Assembly: GCF_045287255.1 (NCBI RefSeq)
Contig: NZ_CP137142.1
Span: 1,984,001 to 2,048,000, forward strand
Source of the DNA: Henriciella sp045287255
Lineage (GTDB): Bacteria; Pseudomonadota; Alphaproteobacteria; Caulobacterales; Hyphomonadaceae
DNA: 64,000 nucleotides
Direction of reading: 5' to 3'
Shown here: piece after piece, positions 51,911 to 60,913 of the stretch
Layout of the letters: each line of letters opens with the position of its first letter
How positions within the stretch are numbered: position 1 is the stretch's first letter
Program-made: the position numbers and the translations under genes
Notes under the pieces: model-generated
The model's input: only the letters and a program-made list of their open reading frames with translations
The model's database searches: none
Told to the model about the DNA's origin: nothing

Positions 51911-52747
51911 ATGACCGTGACTCTTAAGCGCTGGAGCCAGCTTGGCCTGAGCGCGGCCCTCGCAACAACAGCTCTTTCAGCCTGTGGCAGTTCTGATGAA
52001 GCGGAGCAATCGGTAAAATCCGAGATTGTTGCCGAGACACCGCCTGCCCCTATAGCGGAGCCAGCACCAGTTGCTAGTGCTGGAGGGGAAGGCGAAGGGG
52101 GCGTTCTGTTTGATCAAGCCGCAACTGACCCGGTCATTTTTGGCTCCGCCCTGGCGATTGCCGAAGCGCACATTATTGCCGCTCGCGATGCTCACGCCTT
52201 GGGCGAGAATGATGCGGCCGCAGAGATGTTTGCCCATCCCGTGTCAGAGGTCTTGTTCAACATGCAGCCAGTTTTCGAAACACGGGGCGTTACCGACTTC
52301 AGCGACATGTTCACCGATGCGTCTGCCGCTGTGTTTGCTGGCGAGACCCCAGAACAGATCAGTGCGCGCACAGACGACATTATCGCAACATTACGCACAG
52401 CCGCACTCAAAGCCCCCTCTAGCGATATGACAGATGCCCGAATCGCAGCCGGGGTCGCTGCGGATCAGATCGAACGCGCAGCCGACATGTATCGCATTGC
52501 CTTGGAAAGCGACGCTTATGAGCCGTACCTTGACGGCTATGGCTTCTTTAAAGCTGGCGAGGTTGCCTTCCTTGCAAAGGCAGATGCCATCGCCGAGGAA
52601 GATCAACGCGCGGCCTCGGCAATTAAGGACGCATTGGCAAAGCTCGAAGACGCCTACCCAAGTGCTGTCCGCCCAGCATCACTGGACGCAGATGTGTCGC
52701 TGCTGACTGTTGCCGCCTCTGAGGTGGTTCTGGCTGTCACAAACTAA
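51911..52747 (+). CDS. Lipoprotein of unknown function, 278 aa
   Basis: The signal peptide ends in a lipobox (TTALSAC, Cys25), followed by a Pro/Ala/Glu-rich linker and then an all-helical, acidic domain (GSALAIAEAHIIAARDAHAL, MFAHPVSEVLFNMQPVFE). The HPVSEV stretch recalls the H-x3-E type motif of EfeO/imelysin-like periplasmic iron proteins, but the similarity is too thin to name it. Divergent from an iron-linked dioxygenase with a shared Fur-like box, so a role in envelope iron handling is a fair hypothesis. Confidence 0.6.
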   Translation: MTVTLKRWSQLGLSAALATTALSACGSSDEAEQSVKSEIVAETPPAPIAEPAPVASAGGEGEGGVLFDQAATDPVIFGSALAIAEAHIIAARDAHALGENDAAAEMFAHPVSEVLFNMQPVFETRGVTDFSDMFTDASAAVFAGETPEQISARTDDIIATLRTAALKAPSSDMTDARIAAGVAADQIERAADMYRIALESDAYEPYLDGYGFFKAGEVAFLAKADAIAEEDQRAASAIKDALAKLEDAYPSAVRPASLDADVSLLTVAASEVVLAVTN

Positions 52748-52834
52748 GCCAGAATAAGTATAGATGCTCAAAGCAGGGGCGTGCGGGAAACCGCGCGCCC
52801 TTATTTCTTGGAAATACTGAAAAACCAGAGAAAA

Positions 52835-52910
52835 TGGTGCCCCCACACGGACTCGAACCGCGGACCTACTGATTACAAATCAGTTGCTCTACCAGCTGAG
52901 CTATAGGGGC
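52835..52910 (-). tRNA. tRNA-Thr (anticodon TGT)
   Basis: Complete 76-nt cloverleaf including an encoded CCA. Acceptor stem GCCCCTA pairs with TGGGGGC with one G-T pair, the D-arm is GCTC/GAGC, and the anticodon stem ACTGA/TCAGT encloses the loop TTTGTAA, which gives anticodon TGT (Thr). The T-arm CGCGG-TTCGAGT-CCGTG has one G-T pair. Nothing next to it looks like an integrated element. It reads ACA codons, and thrS is partly present at the window end. Confidence 0.97.
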
Positions 52911-53055
52911 ACTGGAGGCGTCATTTATATCGGCTCTGCGCAAAGCGCAAGCGGTCATGACAAGATCATGCAGTTGCCACATTTGAGCGGGTTTGTGACC
53001 AGCTTTGGTCATGCTCTCAAGCTCCACTGCCATCACGCAAGAAGGAGCTGATACA

Positions 53056-53511
53056 ATGTTCAAATCTATTTTGATGAGTGCTGCCTTTATCGCACTGGTT
53101 GCCCCGGCTGTCGCATCACCAATGCCTGCCCCACCAACCAAAGCATATACTGCGCCTGCCGCTGAGGCCTGCACAGCCACCACCATCCGCGTTTATTTCC
53201 GGAATGGTGAAGCCATGCTGTCACCACATGCTCGCGACGTTATCGCCGCGACGCAAGACAAACTCGCGTCGTGCTCAATTCTGAGTATCGACATGGTTGC
53301 TGTGTCAGCCGATGGACGCACCATGGATGAAGTGACTGAACTGGCGAGCGACCGACTGACCATTGTCGCTGAAGCGCTGAAAAATGAAGGGCTTCTGACC
53401 CGGCCTGCGAGCGCCCGTATTGATACTGATTTTTCTGAAGAAGTTGTTGGCAGACCGATGGCCCGCCAGGTCGAGGTTACGCTTGCCGCCTATAATCCTG
53501 CCATCGGCTGA
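53056..53511 (+). CDS. Exported OmpA-domain-like protein, 151 aa
   Basis: Signal peptide (MFKSILMSAAFIALVAPAVA, cleavage after ASP-like site near residue 21). The mature domain has a beta-alpha-beta pattern like the OmpA C-terminal fold (IRVYFRNGEAMLSPHARDVI, then SIDMVAVSADG and LASDRLTIVAEALKNEG) but lacks the firm peptidoglycan-binding motif NxxLSxxRAxxV. It may be a degenerate OmpA-like or unrelated small periplasmic protein. AAGGAG lies 8 nt before the ATG at 53056. A strong terminator follows. Confidence 0.65.
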   Translation: MFKSILMSAAFIALVAPAVASPMPAPPTKAYTAPAAEACTATTIRVYFRNGEAMLSPHARDVIAATQDKLASCSILSIDMVAVSADGRTMDEVTELASDRLTIVAEALKNEGLLTRPASARIDTDFSEEVVGRPMARQVEVTLAAYNPAIG

Positions 53512-53546
53512 CCTTTTCCTCCCGGAACGCGTTCATCACGCGCAAC

Positions 53547-53584
53547 TGCCCCGGACCACCAACGCGATCCGGGGCATTTTTTTC
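53547..53584 (+). terminator. Intrinsic terminator after the OmpA-like gene
   Basis: TGCCCCGGA (53547-53555) pairs perfectly with TCCGGGGCA (53568-53576), followed by a run of T. It ends the rightward transcript, 35 nt after the stop and 1 nt before the convergent DUF1761 stop. Confidence 0.92.
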
Positions 53585-53585
53585 G

Positions 53586-53996
53586 CTAATCGAAAAATGA
53601 CAGCACAGCTGCGCCTGCAACAAAGGTCGCAACCGTGTGTGAACCGTCGATCAACAGCACCTGCCATGAATGATGCGGAGAATAGACGTAATTATACATC
53701 ATCAAGGGGACGCCGATCAGCAAGGCCAGCCATAATGCAAACAGGACAGCTGTATTCAGTTTGGTGATGGATTTCTGCTTCATGTGCCATCCTAAACCAA
53801 ACGCCAGAATAAGCGGTATGAGAAACCCGGCAGCCATCCACAAGCCGCTTTGTCCTTCAAACATGGCCTCAGTATAGCCATTGCCTGCCATCCAGGCTTC
53901 GCTGAACAAAACGCCGTACCAGACGAAGCCAAGAATCCACATGACCAAGGCGGCCAGAAGCACGCCAACGAGATTAACTCCAGAAAGTCTAGGCAT
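53586..53996 (-). CDS. DUF1761 family membrane protein, 136 aa
   Basis: Small protein with four transmembrane helices. Begins GVNLVGVLLAALVMWILGFV followed by WYGVLFSEAWM, a hallmark of DUF1761, and ends with a helix carrying DGSHTVATFVAGAAVL. The family's function is unknown. Single gene; divergent from metG with a 104-nt gap that should hold both promoters. A GGAGGAAAC stretch before the ATG at 53996 is a good ribosome binding site. Confidence 0.85.
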   Translation of the reverse strand: MPRLSGVNLVGVLLAALVMWILGFVWYGVLFSEAWMAGNGYTEAMFEGQSGLWMAAGFLIPLILAFGLGWHMKQKSITKLNTAVLFALWLALLIGVPLMMYNYVYSPHHSWQVLLIDGSHTVATFVAGAAVLSFFD

Positions 53997-54100
53997 AGTT
54001 TCCTCCCAAAAACTGTTTCTTTTCTGTTATGTCGCGCTAAGACCCCCTCAGCCCGACACCGCGCCAATATGACCATATTCGGCAAGAATAGGAAGTTTGC

Positions 54101-55831
54101 ATGCAACCGAGCGAAAAACGCCGTATCCTGATCACCTCTGCCCTGCCCTATATCAATGGGATAAAGCATTTGGGAAATCTGGCTGGCTCTATGCTGCCAG
54201 CAGATGTTTACGCCCGGTTCCAGCGCCTGCGCGGACACGATGTTCTCTACATTTGCGCGACCGATGAACACGGGACACCAGCCGAACTGGCTGCGCAGGC
54301 TGCAGGTATTTCTGTGCAAGCATATTGCGACGAGCAACATCAGGTGCAGCGCGGCGCGGGTGAGGGCTTTACCCTGTCCTATGATTGGTTTGGCCGATCT
54401 TCTTCACCAGAGAATCACAGACTGACACAGCATTTCGCGCATGTGCTCGAAGAGAAGGGCCTGATTGAAGAACGCGTCTCAAAGCAGGTTTACAGCATTG
54501 ATGATGGCCGCTTTCTGCCTGATCGCTATGTCGAAGGCACTTGTCCGCATTGTGAGTATGAGAAAGCGCGCGGTGATCAGTGTGACAATTGCGGGCGCCT
54601 GCTCGATCCGGTTGATTTGAAGAATCCCTATTCCGCTGTCTCAGGCAGCACGAATATTGAGATCCGCGACACCGCCCACCTCTTCCTGAAACAGTCTGAA
54701 ATGCAGGACGATATTCGAGCCTGGGTGGAAGCCAGCACCGAGTGGCCGCAACTCGCCAAATCCATTGCTTTGAAATGGCTGGATGAAGGCTTGCGGGATC
54801 GTGCCATCACGCGTGACCTGAAATGGGGCGTGCCAGTGACCGCCCCGGATGGCAGCCCGCGCCCAGGGTTTGAAAACAAGGTCTTTTATGTCTGGTTCGA
54901 TGCCCCGATTGAGTACATTGCAGCGACAGAAGAATGGGCCAAAGCCACGCAAGGGGATTGGCAAAGCTGGTGGCGTAAGGATCAGGGTGCTGAAGACGTT
55001 GAGTACGTTCAGTTCATGGGTAAGGACAATGTTGCCTTTCACACCGTGTCTTTCCCCGTCACGATTTTCGGCTCTGGTGAGCCATGGAAGAGCGTCGACA
55101 AGCTGAAAGCCTTTAACTGGGTCACCTGGTATGGCGGTAAATTCTCCACCAGTAATAAGCGCGGCGTGTTCATGGATCAGGCGCTGGAGCTTCTCCCTGC
55201 CGATTACTGGCGCTGGTATTTGATGGCCAATGCTCCCGAAGGCTCCGATGCTGCTTTCACATGGGAAGGTTTCCAGGCGGCGATCAATTCCGACCTTGCC
55301 AATGTGCTCGGTAATTTCGTCAACCGCATCACCAAATATACCGTCAGCAAGTTTGATGGGACCCTACCCGCAACCGGGACACCGGGCGAGGATGAAGCCT
55401 GGATGGCGGAAGAACTGAAATCCAGCCTGACCAAGATCTCTGAGCATTATGAGCAGATGGAGTTCCGTAAGGCAGCGGCTGAAACCCGCGCCCTATGGGC
55501 GGCTGGTAACGAATACCTGACCCGAGCGGAGCCATGGGTGAAGTATAAGAATGATGTTGATGCCGCCGCGGTCGGCGTACGCACAGGTTTAAATCTCGTC
55601 GTATTGTTTGCCATTGTCGCTCAACCGCTCATCCCGACAACAGCAAAAGCTATTCTCGACACGCTGGGCATCCCGGAAGAGAATCGCAAATGGCCGAGCG
55701 CTGATGAGGCGTCCGCCTTGCTGGACGCCCTCCCTCACGGCATGGCGATCACCGCACCCCCTGTCCTATTCCAGAAGATCGAAGACGCGATGATTGAGGA
55801 ATGGACAGAGCGATTTGGTGGAGAAAACTAA
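54101..55831 (+). CDS. metG: Methionyl-tRNA synthetase, 576 aa
   Basis: Charges initiator and elongator tRNA-Met. HIGH-type motif in SALPYINGIKHLGNLAGSM, zinc knuckle with CPHC and CDNC (EGTCPHCEYEKARGDQCDNC), and the KMSKS loop in the variant form KFSTSNKRGVF found in the MetG1-type of many bacteria and archaea. An anticodon-binding helical domain follows. No C-terminal dimerisation (EMAP-like) domain, which fits the length. Overlaps the convergent DUF2794 stop by 4 nt. Confidence 0.95.
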   Translation: MQPSEKRRILITSALPYINGIKHLGNLAGSMLPADVYARFQRLRGHDVLYICATDEHGTPAELAAQAAGISVQAYCDEQHQVQRGAGEGFTLSYDWFGRSSSPENHRLTQHFAHVLEEKGLIEERVSKQVYSIDDGRFLPDRYVEGTCPHCEYEKARGDQCDNCGRLLDPVDLKNPYSAVSGSTNIEIRDTAHLFLKQSEMQDDIRAWVEASTEWPQLAKSIALKWLDEGLRDRAITRDLKWGVPVTAPDGSPRPGFENKVFYVWFDAPIEYIAATEEWAKATQGDWQSWWRKDQGAEDVEYVQFMGKDNVAFHTVSFPVTIFGSGEPWKSVDKLKAFNWVTWYGGKFSTSNKRGVFMDQALELLPADYWRWYLMANAPEGSDAAFTWEGFQAAINSDLANVLGNFVNRITKYTVSKFDGTLPATGTPGEDEAWMAEELKSSLTKISEHYEQMEFRKAAAETRALWAAGNEYLTRAEPWVKYKNDVDAAAVGVRTGLNLVVLFAIVAQPLIPTTAKAILDTLGIPEENRKWPSADEASALLDALPHGMAITAPPVLFQKIEDAMIEEWTERFGGEN

Positions 55832-56163
55832 ACGACGTCGAAGCGCCTGCCATCGAAGACACGAAGCACCTGTTTGAGATCGCGGCCACGGCGTAAAACC
55901 TGCCCCTGCCCACCGAGGACAGAATACGCCCCCTGCGCGTTGGCAAGCCTGGGTGTTTTTACAATGCTCCAGGTTGGTGTCTCGGCGTGGCGGCGATAGA
56001 TCGCAAAAACCGCCTCATCCTTGGCCATGCCGATTCCATAGTCTTTAGCCTCTCCGGCCATGACCATTCGACCGTAAATATCGAGAATCAGAGACATCTC
56101 TGTGCGATGAAAAGCAGTTTTTGGCGCTGGCTTCTGAACTGTAAATGCTGTAATGTTTGACAT
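55828..56163 (-). CDS. DUF2794 family protein, 111 aa
   Basis: Alphaproteobacteria-specific small protein. The family features are plain: FHRTEMSLILDIYGRMVMAG, DYGIGMAKDEAVFAIYRR, ANAQGAYSVLGGQGQVLRRG and the end LRVFDGRRFDVV. No function is assigned. Its occurrence is one of the better taxonomic markers in this window. The ATG at 56163 is preferred to a GTG at 56166. Confidence 0.92.
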   Translation of the reverse strand: MSNITAFTVQKPAPKTAFHRTEMSLILDIYGRMVMAGEAKDYGIGMAKDEAVFAIYRRHAETPTWSIVKTPRLANAQGAYSVLGGQGQVLRRGRDLKQVLRVFDGRRFDVV

Positions 56164-56269
56164 CACCGTTGATTATACGGGGTTTTCTAAAATCTGTAAG
56201 ATTTTTAATGGCAAATATGGCCACTTTGCCACTTTTTTGTCTTGCGAGCGCCCTCGATTACATACACCT

Positions 56270-56409
56270 TGATCATGTCGGACGGGGAAATCCAGCAGTT
56301 GCACCGGACCCATCAGCCCCCCCAGCCCCCCGGTGTTCCTTCTGTCGCCGTCCGACACTTCAATCACCTTCAGAGATTGTCATGAAGCGCGCCTCCCCTT
56401 GGCGCGCTT
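56270..56409 (+). other. C-rich structured leader with a possible 36-codon ORF
   Basis: In the 346-nt gap before the ABC operon, TGTCGGACGG (56276-56285) pairs perfectly with CCGTCCGACA (56348-56357). Inside it, GGAA/TTCC and CACCGG/CCGGTG (56302-56307, 56330-56335) continue the stem, leaving a C-rich loop. A reading frame from ATG 56275 to TGA 56385 would give a peptide with PPQPP, and a 9-bp hairpin (56385-56409) starts at its stop. This could be a leader-peptide attenuator or a C-rich small RNA. No Shine-Dalgarno is evident. The rest of the gap (56164-56269, 56410-56509) shows nothing I can name. Confidence 0.4.
56385..56409 (+). terminator. Terminator-like hairpin without U-run
   Basis: AAGCGCGCC (56385-56393), loop TCCCCTT, GGCGCGCTT (56401-56409): nine perfect pairs. 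The following CGTTACATT is poor in U on either strand, so it may be an attenuator or RNA 3' end rather than a classic terminator. Confidence 0.55.
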
Positions 56410-56509
56410 CGTTACATTAAGCTTCTGTAGTCTACTCAGGAACGCGTCTCGACGCTGATCGAAAAGCTCGCTAACCAATGAGCCAAGGACAGAAACAGGC
56501 TCGCAATTG

Positions 56510-57241
56510 ATGCTATCACTCAGCGCTCTTGAAAAGTCGTTTGGCGACCATGCTGCTGTTCAAGGCATCAGTTTCGATGTCAGCCAAGGCGAAGTTGTTG
56601 GCTTTCTTGGCCAGAATGGCGCTGGGAAATCAACGACTATGCGGATGGTTTCTGGCGTTCTGGAACCCGATAGCGGTGATGCCACGATCATTGGTCACTC
56701 AATTTTGAGCAACCGACGAGACGCTCAGGCTAATCTTGGTTATCTCCCTGAAGGGGCACCGCTTTATCGCGACATGACGCCGATTGGGTTTCTAGGTTTC
56801 CTTGCCGATGCGCACGGTCTGACGCGTACTGAGCGCAAAACCGCAATCGAGCGTGTTGTCGCCGATGCGCGTATTGCCAGTGTGGCCGGCAAACCGATTT
56901 CGGCCCTCTCAAAAGGCTATCGCCGCCGGGTCGGTCTTGCTGGCGCAATCCTGCATGATCCACCTGTCTTGCTGCTCGATGAGCCGACAGATGGGCTGGA
57001 CCCGATTCAGAAGCGCGCCGTGCGTGCTCTAATCGCTCGCATGGCGCAGGATAAGGCGATCGTCATATCGACCCATACGCTTGAGGAAGTCCCGGCCATG
57101 TGCACGCGCGTGGTTGTTGTCGACCATGGCCGCGTTGTTGCGGATGACACCCCCGCTGCCCTTTCAGGCACCTATCCCGGCGGCCTTGAAGAAGCCTTCA
57201 TTACCCTGTCGCAGGAACAGAATGGGGTGAGCGCAAAATGA
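56510..57241 (+). CDS. ABC transporter ATP-binding protein, GldA-like, 243 aa
   Basis: ATPase of an ABC exporter of the Gld/NatA type. Walker A GFLGQNGAGKSTTMR, signature SALSKGYRRRVGLAGA (variant of LSGGQ), Walker B VLLLDEPTDGLDP and the switch His in ISTHTLEEV. First gene of a four-gene operon with a permease, a GldG-like protein and a DUF4340 protein, joined by ATGA overlaps. ATG 56510 is chosen over TTG 56507. Such clusters occur in many non-gliding bacteria; the cargo is unknown. Confidence 0.9.
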   Translation: MLSLSALEKSFGDHAAVQGISFDVSQGEVVGFLGQNGAGKSTTMRMVSGVLEPDSGDATIIGHSILSNRRDAQANLGYLPEGAPLYRDMTPIGFLGFLADAHGLTRTERKTAIERVVADARIASVAGKPISALSKGYRRRVGLAGAILHDPPVLLLDEPTDGLDPIQKRAVRALIARMAQDKAIVISTHTLEEVPAMCTRVVVVDHGRVVADDTPAALSGTYPGGLEEAFITLSQEQNGVSAK

Positions 57242-57993
57242 TGACCCACCACTTCACGGGGCTGAAAGCTGCCTTCAAACGCGAGATGACGGCCTACTTC
57301 GCCACACCGCTCAGCTATGTTTTCATCGCGGTCTTCCTGGTCCTGATCGGTGTGTTCACATGGGATCTTTCGCGCTTTTTTGATACGGGCGCAGCAGACC
57401 TTGGTCCGTTCTTCTATTGGCACCCATGGCTCTACATGCTGTTCATGCCAGCGCTCGCCATGCGTCTCTGGTCCGATGAGATCAGCACAGGGACATCTGA
57501 ACTTTTACTCTCTTTGCCTGTCGAATTACCCGGGCTTGTTCTGGGGAAATTTCTCGCCGCCTGGGCGGTTGCCGGGCTTGCCATTGTCCTGACCTTCCCA
57601 TGGTGGGTTACGGTCAACATCCTCGGCGCGGCGGATAATCCCGCAATCTTTGTTTCCTATCTTGTCAGCTTCCTGATGGCGGGGGCCTATCTTGGCATTG
57701 GCTCTGCAATCTCGGCGCTAACCCGCAGCCCGGTTCTTGCTTTTGTTCTTGGTGTCGTCATCGCCTTCATCCTGACAGCCGCCGGATGGCCTCTGGTCAC
57801 GGGCGCGATTGCCAGCGTGTTTGGCCCAAGCGCTGGAGATGCCATCGCACAGTTCTCTTTCCTCACCCATTTTGAAACGGCACAGCGCGGCGTTCTGGAA
57901 CTACGGGGTGTCGTGTTCTTTCTAGGCTTTATTGGCTTTTGCATGGCGCTCAATGTTCTGTTTGCCGGACATAGGCGGAGCGGTGCACAATGA
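57238..57993 (+). CDS. ABC transporter permease, GldF-like, 251 aa
   Basis: ABC-2-type permease with six helices. The N-terminal FKREMTAYFATPLSYVFIAV is the usual start of this group, and the loop SDEISTGTSELLLSLPVELP is typical of GldF/NosY-like proteins. Overlaps its ATPase by 4 nt and the next gene by 4 nt. Forms the membrane channel for the ATPase encoded just upstream. Confidence 0.9.
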   Translation: MMTHHFTGLKAAFKREMTAYFATPLSYVFIAVFLVLIGVFTWDLSRFFDTGAADLGPFFYWHPWLYMLFMPALAMRLWSDEISTGTSELLLSLPVELPGLVLGKFLAAWAVAGLAIVLTFPWWVTVNILGAADNPAIFVSYLVSFLMAGAYLGIGSAISALTRSPVLAFVLGVVIAFILTAAGWPLVTGAIASVFGPSAGDAIAQFSFLTHFETAQRGVLELRGVVFFLGFIGFCMALNVLFAGHRRSGAQ

Positions 57994-59876
57994 ACCCGCG
58001 ACGTTTCCTGTTTCTCACGACGCTGTTGCTGGCGCTGGTTTTCGCAGCGGGTAATCTTCTGATCCAGAAATCACTTGGTGGCGCGCGTGCCGACTTCACC
58101 GAAAATGGTCTTTACACCCTATCTGATGGGACACGTGCGGTACTGTCAGACCTTTCCGACCCAGTTGATCTGACCTTCGTTTACACGCGCAGTGTTGGGC
58201 AGGAATATCCCGCTGTCCGCGCCTATGCGGTGCGCGTGCGCGAGTTGCTCGACGCCTATGTCGCTGCCTCGAATGGTCGCCTGCGTTTGCGTGAGATTGA
58301 CCCGGCTCCATTCTCGGAGGCAGAAGATGAAGCCCTATCCACAGGCCTCGTCGCCGTCGACACAAATGGCAATGATCCGCTCTACTTTGGCCTGATCGGA
58401 CGCAACAGCGTCGATGATGAGCGCGTTATTCCTTTCCTCGCGCCCGAGCAGGAAACCAGCTTTGAATATGATCTGACCCGTATGATTGCGCGGCTGGACC
58501 GCCCCGTGCCTGCCAAGATCGGTTTGCTCTCAACCCTGCCCGGCATGACCAGCGTCACCGATGAGGCTGGCTACACAGTCTTACGGGAAATGAACAAGAC
58601 TTTCAGGGTCGAAGCCATCCCTGAGGACTTTGTCAGTCTGCCCGAGGATATGGATATCCTGTTCATGGCGCATGCCCCCGTTTTATCGGACTGGCAGGCC
58701 TGGCAGATTGATCAATTCCTGTTGCGTAAAGGACGCGCATTGATCCTGATTGACCCAGCCGCGAAGACAGCCCCCGGCGATGGCCCTTTCGGCCTCACCA
58801 ATCGGCGTATCCGTTCTGACTTAACCCCCTTCTCAACGGCATGGGGTGTTGCCCTTGATCGCTCGGCGATTGCCGACACTGAAACAGCGCTCGCCATCGA
58901 AGCCCCCGCTGGCGAAGGGCGTACAACCATCCTTCAGCATCCGCTCTACCTGTCGATCCCAGCCGGACTGATGTCGAATACCAATCTGATCACAACGGAT
59001 CTCGGGCGAAGTGTGAACCTTGGTGCGCCGGGTCGGTTCATTCTGCCCAGTGTCGCGCCATTACAACGGGAGATCCTGCTCCAGTCTGGCCCCGCGCCCA
59101 GCCCGATTGAGGCTGATCAGGCTGCTCTGGATATGGCCGCGGATGACGTTATCGCGGCCTATACTGCCGGGCAGGAAGCAGCCGTGCTGGCGCTAAGCCT
59201 GACCGGACCGCTGACCACAGCTTTCCCGAATGGGCGCCCTGATCCTGACCTCTCGGATGATCCGGTATTTACCGAAATCGCTTTGGGCGCAGCCAATGAG
59301 GCCGCTCCCCATCAGGCCACAAGCGATGTCGATGCTCAGATCATTCTGGTTGCCGACGCCGACATGCTGGACGATGGCCTGTATATGAACCTGCAAACCG
59401 GCCTTCCCTTTGCCGATAATGCCAGCTTCATCCTGAACGCACTTGATAGTCTCTCGGGTGGCTCAGAACTCATGTCGCTCCGCGCTCGCGCGCCCGGGCT
59501 ACGTCCAATGCAGCGGGTCGACGACATGCGTGCGGCAGCGCAGGCTGAATTCTTCACTGAACAAATTCGTCTGGAAGCCCGCCTCGTTGAATCCCAGCAG
59601 CGATTGGAAGAGCTGCAAAGCATTGGAGCTGCAGACGGCTTCTTTAATGGCGATGTGGGCGCTGAGCTTACTGATGCTGAACGCATAGAGCTCAATCGTC
59701 TACGAGAAGACATTGTCGCAACGCGTGCCAGCCTGCGCCAGATCGAACGCGATTTCCGACGCGATATTGATGCGCTGGAACGCTGGCTGCGGCTGTTCAC
59801 GATTCTTGGTGGGCCGTTCATACTTGGTCTGTTGGGGCTGTTTATGTGGGCTCGCGCCCAAAGGGGGCAGGCATGA
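57990..59876 (+). CDS. GldG-family ABC transporter auxiliary protein, 628 aa
   Basis: One N-terminal and one C-terminal transmembrane helix enclose a large periplasmic domain of the ABC_transp_aux type (GldG/IFT52-like). Seen are LTFVYTRSVGQEYPAVRAYA, RVRELLDAYVAASNGRLRLR, and KIGLLSTLPGM, then a coiled-coil region near 530-600 (LRQIERDFRRDIDALERWLR) before the last helix. It is the third gene of the Gld-type operon. Role by family: partner of the permease in the envelope; not necessarily gliding, since no other gliding genes are present. Confidence 0.87.
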   Translation: MNPRRFLFLTTLLLALVFAAGNLLIQKSLGGARADFTENGLYTLSDGTRAVLSDLSDPVDLTFVYTRSVGQEYPAVRAYAVRVRELLDAYVAASNGRLRLREIDPAPFSEAEDEALSTGLVAVDTNGNDPLYFGLIGRNSVDDERVIPFLAPEQETSFEYDLTRMIARLDRPVPAKIGLLSTLPGMTSVTDEAGYTVLREMNKTFRVEAIPEDFVSLPEDMDILFMAHAPVLSDWQAWQIDQFLLRKGRALILIDPAAKTAPGDGPFGLTNRRIRSDLTPFSTAWGVALDRSAIADTETALAIEAPAGEGRTTILQHPLYLSIPAGLMSNTNLITTDLGRSVNLGAPGRFILPSVAPLQREILLQSGPAPSPIEADQAALDMAADDVIAAYTAGQEAAVLALSLTGPLTTAFPNGRPDPDLSDDPVFTEIALGAANEAAPHQATSDVDAQIILVADADMLDDGLYMNLQTGLPFADNASFILNALDSLSGGSELMSLRARAPGLRPMQRVDDMRAAAQAEFFTEQIRLEARLVESQQRLEELQSIGAADGFFNGDVGAELTDAERIELNRLREDIVATRASLRQIERDFRRDIDALERWLRLFTILGGPFILGLLGLFMWARAQRGQA

Positions 59877-60913
59877 GCGTTCACGCCCGTAAGCGCCATC
59901 AAACCCTGATCCGTCTGTCTGTTGCGGCAATTGTCCTCTGGGCACTGGTATTGATCAGCGGTCTGTTTCAGCCGCGCGTCGATAACAGCCACCCATTGAT
60001 GGGTCAGCCTGTTCTGAATGACTTCGCTCAAACACGTCCTGAGGCGAGTCTGATCCGTTTCACGATGGCCGATGATCGCTACACTTTAGAGCGCACGGCT
60101 TCCGGCTGGGCTATGCAGGAGTCCGGCGGCTTCCCCATCCGACGGGATCGGCTCGCAGCTCTGGCAAGCGGACTGGAATCCCTGACTTATGGTGAGCGCC
60201 GCACTGCTGCACCGGAGAAACTCGATCAGATTGGCCTTGGCGCGCCAAGCGAAAGTGGCGCAGGTGTTCTCATCGAAGTCTTCGACCAAGCTGGAACTGC
60301 CCAACATGCAATCCTCGCCGGGCGCAAAGGCGATTATCTCTATGTTCGCGCGCCTGATGAAACACAAACCTATCGCGCGTATGGAAGCCTGCCACCTTTC
60401 TATAATCGACGGGCTTGGCTGGATTTTGAGATTATCGATATTGAGGCGAGCGCCATTCGATCCTTCCGCTTGACCGACAGCACTGGTCGCACCGCCTATT
60501 TCGCACGGCCAACAGGCGGGGATGCGCGCAGCTTCACAACGGCTCCGCCCTATCAGGCACTTGATGTGGCGAGCCGTCTGGCCTTGTCGACCACTGCGCT
60601 CGCCATCAGTCGCTTCGCACCGCTTGATGCGAAACGTCAGGATAGCCTGACCACCCCGCCCCTTGCACGTCATATCAGTGAGACTTTTGATGGACTTGAG
60701 GTCGACTTGCAGGCCTATCGCGAACCGGACGGTCTATGGGTTACTCTGCGCGCTGTGGAAGCAGGTGAGGGCGCGCGCCGTGCACAAGCGATCAATGAAA
60801 AAGCCGAAGGCTGGGCCTTCAAGCTCTCCAGCTATGATTGGCAGGATTTCACGCCAGCAATTGCCAGCCTGGTGGTCAATCCCGAGCCTTCGTCCGAAGC
60901 GCCAGACGAATAA
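59873..60913 (+). CDS. DUF4340 domain protein, 346 aa
   Basis: An N-terminal transmembrane helix (LIRLSVAAIVLWALVLISGL) is followed by a periplasmic beta-rich DUF4340 domain (IRFTMADDRYTLERTASGWA; LASGLESLTYGERR; YVRAPDETQTYRAY). DUF4340 proteins are constant companions of GldG-type ABC systems. The start overlaps gldG by 4 nt; an earlier in-frame ATG at 59846 is rejected. The last 38 nt overlap the convergent glycosyltransferase gene. Confidence 0.87.
   Translation: MSVHARKRHQTLIRLSVAAIVLWALVLISGLFQPRVDNSHPLMGQPVLNDFAQTRPEASLIRFTMADDRYTLERTASGWAMQESGGFPIRRDRLAALASGLESLTYGERRTAAPEKLDQIGLGAPSESGAGVLIEVFDQAGTAQHAILAGRKGDYLYVRAPDETQTYRAYGSLPPFYNRRAWLDFEIIDIEASAIRSFRLTDSTGRTAYFARPTGGDARSFTTAPPYQALDVASRLALSTTALAISRFAPLDAKRQDSLTTPPLARHISETFDGLEVDLQAYREPDGLWVTLRAVEAGEGARRAQAINEKAEGWAFKLSSYDWQDFTPAIASLVVNPEPSSEAPDE

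Noticed and set aside
52835..52910. tRNA-Thr as an integration site for a mobile element
   Set aside because: No integrase, no partial tRNA copy and only ordinary genes lie on either side.
56270..56360. Possible SRP (4.5S) RNA in the C-rich stem region
   Set aside because: The conserved GGTCAGGTCCGGAAGGAAGC-type core is not present on either strand.
56157..56420. 87-codon plus-strand frame overlapping the structured leader
   Set aside because: It starts inside the DUF2794 gene, has no ribosome binding site and reads through both stems with a composition unlike real proteins.
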